Below, piece by piece: positions 58,725-64,000 of a stretch of 64,000 bases of DNA. The notes beneath the pieces are model-generated. The model saw nothing but the letters and a program-made list of their open reading frames with translations, was not told the DNA's origin and ran no database searches. Location: assembly GCF_002368195.1 (NCBI RefSeq), contig NZ_AP018178.1, positions 4,193,421 through 4,257,420 of the forward strand, read 5' to 3'. A program made the translations under genes and the position numbers. Numbering within the stretch: the first letter of the stretch is position 1; every line of letters begins with the position of its first letter. This stretch comes from Calothrix sp. NIES-2100. Lineage in GTDB: Bacteria; Cyanobacteriota; Cyanobacteriia; Cyanobacteriales; Nostocaceae.

Positions 58725-60130
58725 TTGACACTCCCCGTACGTCACTTCGCTATGTGCGGGGATTCTTCTTTCCACGAGATGATTTACTCGCAGAAGTTGC
58801 CTTCTTTGAGCAGGGATCAAGCTCTCCAGAAGCGTGAATTTCCGATAGCCCATCGGTATTTTTAATCAGTTCTAATCCTCTGTTAAGAATATTTTTTGCG
58901 GCATTAATATCTCGGCAATCGATATATGAGCAAGCACGGCAGATATGTGTCCTAGTACTCAATATTTTGTGTACTGGATGCCCACAATTACTACAGTTGA
59001 TTGTCGTATTGTGAGGAGGTACAGCTATCACAACTCGCCCATATACTTTGCCAAAATATTCCAACCAGTTAGTGAAAGTTGACCAACTCGCGTCAGAAAT
59101 ACTTTTGGCAAGATGATGATTTTTCACCATATTGCGCACCTGTAAGTTCTCATAAGCCACGATGTCTGCCGACTTCACTACGCATTGGGCTAATTTCACG
59201 CACCAATCTTGACGCTGGCGTTGTACTTTCAGGTGCTTCCTTCCGAGTCGATTCCGTGCTTTAACACGATTTTTCGACCCTTTGGCACAACGAGATAATC
59301 TTTGTTGTGCCTTTTTTAATACCTTTTCGGACTTTCTGAGATACCGAGGATTTTCTATTTTATTACCATCAGAGTCGGTGTAGAAACTGGTTAATCCTAA
59401 GTCAATGCCTAAAGATTTACCTGTTGGTGTTAACTCCTCTTTTCTGTCGTGGTCGATGCAGAATTGAATGTATATTCCATCTACACGACGAACAATTCTT
59501 ACCCGTTTTATCTGACTTATTTGATAGTGATTTAAGTCACGAGTTCCCATTAATTTTATTGTTCCCACACCAAATTTATGTGTGAATGTTATGAATCGAC
59601 GGCACTCTGAAAGCGACCATCCACTTTGCTTGTATTCAACAGATAGTCTGGTTTGAAATCTCCGAAATTTTGGAAACCCTTTCTTGCCTGGGATCTTTTT
59701 CTGGCAATTATCAAAGAATCTTGTGATTGCTGCCCACGCTCGTTCTGCCATTGCCTGTCTTGCCGTTGAGTTCAATTTTGATACCCAAGGAAAGTCAGGA
59801 TTGTCTGACAGAACTTTCGTATATTTATTTAAATCAAATCCAGTTTTTGCATGACCATCTAACCAATAGCGCAGGCAAGAGTTACGCACAAAAAGAGCAG
59901 TCCTTAAGACTTCATTTATCTTAAGTAACTGCTGTTTTTTGGTTTCTGCTTTTGCTTCGTAGACTATCATGTTTTTTCTGAATTTCTATTAAGTAGATTA
60001 TCAAAAAGTTGTCAAAAACTCAACTACCCTCCTAAACTTATTTCGTTGTACGAAATATTGTCTAAGAGGGTGTTTCGTTTTTAACCGTTATTCATCCCCA
60101 GGTTGCGCTTCGCTTCACCTGGAGTCTTCT
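58725..60130 (-). mobile_element. IS605-type element carrying tnpB only
   Basis: On the minus strand the element runs from left-end hairpins near 60099-60123 (CCAGGTTGCGCTTCGCTTCACCTGG-like, arms CCAGGT/ACCTGG) and 60038-60056 (ATTTCG/CGAAAT), through tnpB, to a right-end stem (CCCCGCACATAGCG...TACGGGG) closing with GGGGAGTGTCAA at 58725-58736. No tnpA (Y1 transposase) is present, so it would depend on one in trans. The exact left boundary is uncertain by about 30 bases. Confidence 0.7.
58750..59970 (-). CDS. tnpB: TnpB RNA-guided nuclease of an IS605-type element
   Basis: TnpB proteins are omega-RNA-guided DNA nucleases, ancestors of Cas12. The 406-residue protein is complete: an N-terminal helical part (RTALFVRNSCLRYWLDGHAK), then PGKKGFPKFRRFQTRLSVEYKQSGW. 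RuvC residues are Asp190 (GKSLGIDLGLTSF), Glu274 (IVAYENLQVRNM) and Asp354 (CRDINAAKNIL), with a zinc ribbon at Cys326/329/344/347 (CSNCG, CRAC). All catalytic residues are present. The 3' end of the gene and the region to 58725 should encode the omega RNA. The guide would be the bases just beyond, about 58705-58724 on the minus strand. Confidence 0.93.
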   Translation of the reverse strand: MIVYEAKAETKKQQLLKINEVLRTALFVRNSCLRYWLDGHAKTGFDLNKYTKVLSDNPDFPWVSKLNSTARQAMAERAWAAITRFFDNCQKKIPGKKGFPKFRRFQTRLSVEYKQSGWSLSECRRFITFTHKFGVGTIKLMGTRDLNHYQISQIKRVRIVRRVDGIYIQFCIDHDRKEELTPTGKSLGIDLGLTSFYTDSDGNKIENPRYLRKSEKVLKKAQQRLSRCAKGSKNRVKARNRLGRKHLKVQRQRQDWCVKLAQCVVKSADIVAYENLQVRNMVKNHHLAKSISDASWSTFTNWLEYFGKVYGRVVIAVPPHNTTINCSNCGHPVHKILSTRTHICRACSYIDCRDINAAKNILNRGLELIKNTDGLSEIHASGELDPCSKKATSASKSSRGKKNPRT

Positions 60131-60452
60131 AACTTGTTAAGATAAAAATTTTAGTGTTGCAGATTTGCGGTATCATTTGTCTCACGCATGAGGCAACAGC
60201 AGGGCAGAAAAAATGATAGTTTTAAGATTTTAATGACAAACTTTCATCCCTGATTTCAGCAACACCGTCAGCTGTGCTAATCCGAGACATAATACAGCAT
60301 TAAACAAGGCTTTAGCTGGAGAAGCGATCGCAAGCAGATTGTCTACAATCCTGTAAACATATAGATTTGGCATTTTGGCAGATATTTGAATTGTCAAGTT
60401 GGTATCTTGAGGTTCGCGAATGTCTTTGTGCGACAATACCGACTTGCAGAAT
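60131..60452. other. Spacer with possible small RNA
   Basis: About 320 bases lie between the tnpB left end and a strong plus-strand terminator. No ORF here has a ribosome site or a recognisable product. Because the terminator has no coding gene before it, this stretch may encode a plus-strand small RNA. Confidence 0.3.
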
Positions 60453-60484
60453 CCCTCGGCTAACTACCGGGGGTCTTTTTTTTT
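60453..60484 (+). terminator. Rho-independent terminator without an upstream gene
   Basis: CCCTCGG-CTAACTA-CCGGGGG forms a seven-pair stem with one G-T pair, followed by TC and nine T. No plus-strand CDS precedes it within 1 kb. Confidence 0.7.
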
Positions 60485-60652
60485 GACTGCGCTTTGCGTG
60501 TCCATAGTCAATGGTCAATAGTCAATAGTCAATAGTTATCCCCCGGTCACTGAGCGAAGCCGAAGTGTGTCTCCCTTGTCCCCCGGTTGGTGAGTTTCGG
60601 CTCCGCTCAACTACCGCGAAGTCGAGCCACATCTCCCTCATCTCCCTAGCCC

Positions 60653-60928
60653 CTAGCTATGTGAATCTGAACGTTTGCGAAATAAGCCCGTCATACTTAT
60701 ACCAGTAATCAACAAGCCGATTAACCCCAAACCATTCAACAACGGATAAATTTTGCCTAAATGTAATATTTCCATAGTGTGAATGCGGAGAAATAATTCC
60801 CCTAATTCGCCTTGTCCAAACCATTCATCTACAATGGTGTAGCCCAAACCAGTCAACACAGTCAAAAACAAGGGCAGACATAGGATGATAGCAATCTGGC
60901 GATGATATTTGCGAAATGCTCGATTCAT
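60653..60928 (-). CDS. Small PepSY-associated-type membrane protein
   Basis: The 91-residue protein has MNRAFRKYHRQIAIILCLPLFLTVLTGLGYTI, resembling the first helix of PepSY-associated transmembrane proteins, and then a short loop (DEWFGQGELGELFLRIHTMEILHLGKIYPLL). A second helix (LGLIGLLITGISMTGLFR) and a basic tail complete it. His9 and His50/His56 lie near the membrane faces and could bind a metal or haem, but this is speculative. It is monocistronic and divergent from the nucleoside transporter. Confidence 0.75.
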   Translation of the reverse strand: MNRAFRKYHRQIAIILCLPLFLTVLTGLGYTIVDEWFGQGELGELFLRIHTMEILHLGKIYPLLNGLGLIGLLITGISMTGLFRKRSDSHS

Positions 60929-61043
60929 AAGTAAATTCTCATCTAGTAAACTTCAGGTTATCAAACTAATTTGTCAAAAAAGACATATTTTTGTGTATGC
61001 TTTGTGACCAAGTGTCTCAGCAGTGCATTTTTGGGAATTAATT

Positions 61044-62252
61044 ATGGAACGCGCTATTTCCGCCCTAGGAATATTAGTTTTTATAGGTATATCTTACGCG
61101 CTCTCTGTTAATCGTAGCGCTATTCGTTGGCGAACAGTGGCCTGGGGTTTGGGTTTGGAGTTTACATTTGCCCTGCTGATTCTGAAAACTCCTGGTGGTT
61201 TGACTATATTTAAAACTTTAGGCGATGTGGTCAGCAATTTTTTGGCATTCTCGGATGTGGGGGCAAAATTTGTCTTTGGCGAAAATTTTAAGGATCATTT
61301 ATTTGCCTTTCAGGTTTTACCCACGATTATCTTTTTCTCTGCCTTTAGTAGTGTCTTATATTACTATGGAATTTTGCCGCGCGTGGTGAATGGGCTAGCG
61401 TGGGTAATGATGAAGACGATGAAAACATCAGGCTCTGAGTCCTTATCCTGTGCAGGCAATATATTTTTGGGGCCAACTGAGTCAGCATTAATAGTTAAGC
61501 CTTATATAGCTAAAATGACGCAATCAGAACTCCATGCAGTCATGACGGGTGGTTTTGCCACAATTGCCGGCGGAGTACTAGGAGCTTATTTGTCATTTGG
61601 CATACCAGCAGAACACTTAATTGCTGCTTTCTTTATGACTGCGCCTACATCCTTGGTAGTATCAAAACTGCTTTATCCAGAAACGGAAATATCAGAAACC
61701 GCTGGTCATGCCAAGCTTAAAGTGGAAACAAATTACATCAATGTGATTGATGCTACTACTACAGGGGCAATTGATGGCGTGAAGCTAGCAGTTAATGTTG
61801 CGGTAATGATCATAGCGTTTTTGGGGTTACTAGCTGCCTTCAATGCTTTTCTGGGGTGGTTGGGAGGGTTTGTTAGTTTACCGCAGTTGTCATTGCAGTG
61901 GATTTTGTCTTTTATTATGGCTCCTGTAGCCTGGTTGATGGGTGTGCCTTGGGCTGATTGTTTGCAAGTAGGCGCATTATTGGGTACAAAGACAATTCTC
62001 AATGAGTTTATTGCTTTTCTAGATTTAAAGGCCCTGATTGCTAGTGGCAAAATTTCCCAAAGGGCGATAATTATTGCCACTTATGCATTATGTAATTTTG
62101 CGAATATTGGCTCTATAGGAATTACTGTAGGTGGTATTGCAGGTATAGCACCCGATCGCCAACATGACCTAGCGCGTATGGGTGTAAAATCCATGATTGG
62201 CGGATTACTGGCAGGTTTTATCACTGCTTGTATTGCAGGGATGTTGGTTTAA
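61044..62252 (+). CDS. Concentrative nucleoside transporter (CNT/NupC family)
   Basis: The 402-residue membrane protein has an N-terminal helix pair, then SALGILVFIGISYALSVNRSAIRWRTVAWGLGLEF, QVLPTIIFFSAFSSVLYYYGI, the CNT motif GSESLSCAGNIFLGPTESALIVKPYIAKMT, ELHAVMTGGFATIAGGVLGAYLSFGI, LGTKTILNEFIAF and YALCNFANIGSIGITVGGIAGIAPDR. These are the paired re-entrant motifs that bind Na+ or H+ and the nucleoside. A GTG at 61023 would add seven residues; I prefer the ATG at 61044. It stands alone, and its 3' side runs into GTCCTCCTTGTCC repeats. Confidence 0.92.
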   Translation: MERAISALGILVFIGISYALSVNRSAIRWRTVAWGLGLEFTFALLILKTPGGLTIFKTLGDVVSNFLAFSDVGAKFVFGENFKDHLFAFQVLPTIIFFSAFSSVLYYYGILPRVVNGLAWVMMKTMKTSGSESLSCAGNIFLGPTESALIVKPYIAKMTQSELHAVMTGGFATIAGGVLGAYLSFGIPAEHLIAAFFMTAPTSLVVSKLLYPETEISETAGHAKLKVETNYINVIDATTTGAIDGVKLAVNVAVMIIAFLGLLAAFNAFLGWLGGFVSLPQLSLQWILSFIMAPVAWLMGVPWADCLQVGALLGTKTILNEFIAFLDLKALIASGKISQRAIIIATYALCNFANIGSIGITVGGIAGIAPDRQHDLARMGVKSMIGGLLAGFITACIAGMLV

Positions 62253-62353
62253 ATGGGTATGGGGCATGGGGGCATTGGGTATTTCTTTTTTATCGACCTT
62301 GTCCTCCTTGTCCTCCTTGTCCCCCTTGTCCCCCTTTCCCCTTCCCCCTTCCC

Positions 62354-62830
62354 TCATCTCCCTCTTCCCCCTCTTCCCCTGAACTCCCTCTGATCCCCAA
62401 TTCCCAATTTCCAATTACTTGGTTGTTGTAAGTAATCTAGCTTTCCTTGTGCTATCAGCAACAAAGCCAACCTTGTATTTACAAATCCCGTAACTAAGTA
62501 ATTACCTGGTGGCAAACTGATACTTTGTAAATCAGTACTAATACCAGAGTACACAGTTCCACAGTAAGTCCTGTCTCCTGGTAACTTAAATTGCAACAAA
62601 TAGTCATGTATATATTCATCTGGAATCATAAAAATGCCATAGACATGATGCTGACCACGCCAAGGCTGAATAACTATTTTTTCGGGTTGAATGTAATATT
62701 TTTGACTAAAATTTAAAAAGCCACTTTTATAACATTTACCGATAGGCGATCGCTCTGATATATAAGAAAAGCCTAGTATACCAACTAAGCTAATGGCAAA
62801 CAAGATATAAAGGAATTGACGACTTCGCAC
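62354..62830 (-). CDS. Membrane-anchored hypothetical protein
   Basis: This 158-residue protein starts at a GTG (62830; no in-frame ATG before the core). It has one N-terminal membrane helix (FLYILFAISLVGILGFSYI) and a beta-rich extracytoplasmic domain (YYIQPEKIVIQPWRGQHHVYGIFMIPDEYIHDYLLQFKLPGDRTYCG, then SISLPPGNYLVTGFVNTR). The last 20 or so residues (REFRGRGGRGR) are translated from C/T-rich STRR DNA, so the original stop may have been lost to repeat invasion. I do not recognise the family. Confidence 0.65.
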   Translation of the reverse strand: MRSRQFLYILFAISLVGILGFSYISERSPIGKCYKSGFLNFSQKYYIQPEKIVIQPWRGQHHVYGIFMIPDEYIHDYLLQFKLPGDRTYCGTVYSGISTDLQSISLPPGNYLVTGFVNTRLALLLIAQGKLDYLQQPSNWKLGIGDQREFRGRGGRGR

Positions 62831-62976
62831 TTCTTAATATCCAAAACTACCTTTTGCTGTTATAGCTTAACTATTATTTAAGTCACCCATGAGCGGCTAG
62901 GGGCTAGGGAGATATGGGGAGTGTGGGCAGTGTGGGAGTCTTACAAATGCCCAATGCCCCATGCCCAAGCTGGCTG

Positions 62977-64000
62977 CTAAGGTAACCAAAAATTAGGCAT
63001 AATGGATTTGCTTAGATGACGCACTGTTTGGTTGAGCGATCGCGCTACTTGTATATGTGCTTCATCTGCTTCTACTGGTAAAATCACAGATGGCTGACCT
63101 GTTCCTAAATAGGACACTACCAAATTCGCGGCTTCTAAGCCAGTAACATAAGCCTTTTCCTGCGACCATGAACCATGACGGTTAACAATCCAATCGCCAC
63201 TCATAAATACATTCGCCAAACTTGTCTTGGCTGGTAACATATGACGATAACTTCCTGGCGCAAAATGAGTCACCGCATTTGCTAGGCGAATGACACTGCT
63301 ATCAATCACCTTTGCTTCGCGAAAACCGGGGACGCAAGTTGCTAAATAACGCTGCACTATGGGCACAATTTCCGCATCACTTAAATTGAGAAATTGATTA
63401 GCGTGATAAAAATCAGCTTCAATTACCGTTCCTGATTCATTTTTATATTCATCATGCAGGGCATTTAAGTCAAAAAATGTCCATCCTGTAGTATCATCAA
63501 ATCCAAAACAAGCATTAGAAGGACGAGGAATATTTATCTGGCTGTCAAACCATAACCGCGTTGCTAAAACATCAATTGCTCCCAAATTATTTAAATTGCG
63601 GAATTCTTCACAACTTTGTAAACTGGGGCTATTGGCAACAATTTTCTTCATTCCCGTCACACCAACGGCAAAAATCACAGCGTCAGCATCAAACACTTCA
63701 TCATCACAAACCACGCCCTTGGCTTGATTATTACTATCAACTATTAAGTCAGTTACTCGCCGTTTCGATAAAACTTTCGCACCAGCTTTTTCAATTTTTT
63801 CTACCCAAGGGCGAAATATTTTTTCTCCCACAGTTCCCCGACACCAAACCACATCAAAATCAGGCTGATGTGCCAGAATAAAAAAGTACAGCATTCCTAA
63901 AGTTGCGGCGGCTGAACACTGTTCGCCAGGAGCAAACAATCCTACCAATAACATTGGTTCAAATGCTTCTTTATAAAGTCGCGCCGACACACCAAAATCT
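62977..64000 (-). CDS. FAD-dependent amine-oxidase/phytoene-desaturase-like oxidoreductase (5' end outside window)
   Basis: The visible 341 residues are the C-terminal two thirds of a flavoprotein of the phytoene-desaturase/amine-oxidase class: FAPGEQCSAAATLGMLYFFILAH, VVWCRGTVGEKIFRPWVEKIEKAGAKVLSKRRVTDLIV, DADAVIFAVGVTGMKKIV, and the FAD-closing NVFMSGDWIVNRHGSWSQEKAYVTGLEAANLVV. The frame stays open to the window edge (DFGVSARLYKEAF), so the GTG at 63990 is not the start and the N-terminal Rossmann motif lies beyond 64000. Substrate could be a carotenoid or another isoprenoid; unresolved. Confidence 0.85.
   Translation of the reverse strand, partial: DFGVSARLYKEAFEPMLLVGLFAPGEQCSAAATLGMLYFFILAHQPDFDVVWCRGTVGEKIFRPWVEKIEKAGAKVLSKRRVTDLIVDSNNQAKGVVCDDEVFDADAVIFAVGVTGMKKIVANSPSLQSCEEFRNLNNLGAIDVLATRLWFDSQINIPRPSNACFGFDDTTGWTFFDLNALHDEYKNESGTVIEADFYHANQFLNLSDAEIVPIVQRYLATCVPGFREAKVIDSSVIRLANAVTHFAPGSYRHMLPAKTSLANVFMSGDWIVNRHGSWSQEKAYVTGLEAANLVVSYLGTGQPSVILPVEADEAHIQVARSLNQTVRHLSKSIMPNFWLP

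Noticed and set aside
60230..60436. 68-residue minus-strand ORF
   Set aside because: No ribosome site or similarity; it lies in the spacer between the tnpB left end and a plus-strand terminator.

Overview
The window reads as chromosome of a filamentous, Nostoc-like cyanobacterium. The evidence is a photosystem I psaK gene, very many HIP1 octamers (GCGATCGC), heptanucleotide STRR repeats (GTCATTT, ATTACGA and GTTGACT types), dense palindromic MITE-like spacers, and cyanobacteria-typical families: an orthocaspase fused to GUN4, AAA-like/WD40 NTPases, a kinase-AAA fusion and a cNMP-C39-ABC exporter. I see no rRNA, tRNA or CRISPR array.

Layout. 0-6 kb: two exported or membrane hypotheticals, mtnA, a small secreted protein with a C-terminal CxCxxC motif, psaK and a TMEM175-type channel. 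6-10.4 kb: a large RTX protein, then a brnTA toxin-antitoxin pair lying between two 43-bp direct repeats. 10.4-12 kb: sufE and an alpha/beta-hydrolase whose nucleophile position is Ala. 12.6-20 kb: a peptide-export locus (transposase-like HTH protein, cNMP-C39-ABC exporter, HlyD adaptor, parvulin-like protein) with a convergent 70-aa peptide gene. That peptide has a double-Gly leader and a cationic amphipathic core and is the best candidate here for an undescribed system. 20.9-23 kb: a COG0523 GTPase behind a Zur-like box, followed by a WD40 protein. 23.6-28.8 kb: an orphan HigA-type antitoxin, a second CxCxxC secreted protein, an Lhr-like helicase and the caspase-GUN4 protein.

29.5-35.4 kb: nifJ with a DHOD-like flavoprotein, a zinc-ribbon membrane protein and a DUF4385 protein. 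36-48 kb: an amino-acid catabolism island. HPPD, homogentisate dioxygenase, a haem-oxygenase-like di-iron protein, an acyl-activating enzyme and an indoleamine-dioxygenase homologue run in one direction, beside an Lrp/AsnC regulator and an unassigned conserved protein on the other strand. 48-56 kb: a 5'-truncated mazF next to a possible IS605 remnant, a 14-repeat AAA-WD40 protein and a kinase-AAA protein. 56-64 kb: an HglS-type 2-oxoadipate dioxygenase with an aminotransferase, a lone tnpB element, a CNT nucleoside transporter and a flavoprotein cut by the window end.

Three structural themes cut across the genes. Four unrelated intergenic minisatellites all have a period of exactly 21 bp. Dispersed palindromic elements are plentiful and often nested. 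Fragments of the same intergenic repeat families sit in frame inside three genes (nifJ, the acyl-activating enzyme and the protein at 47201-48103).
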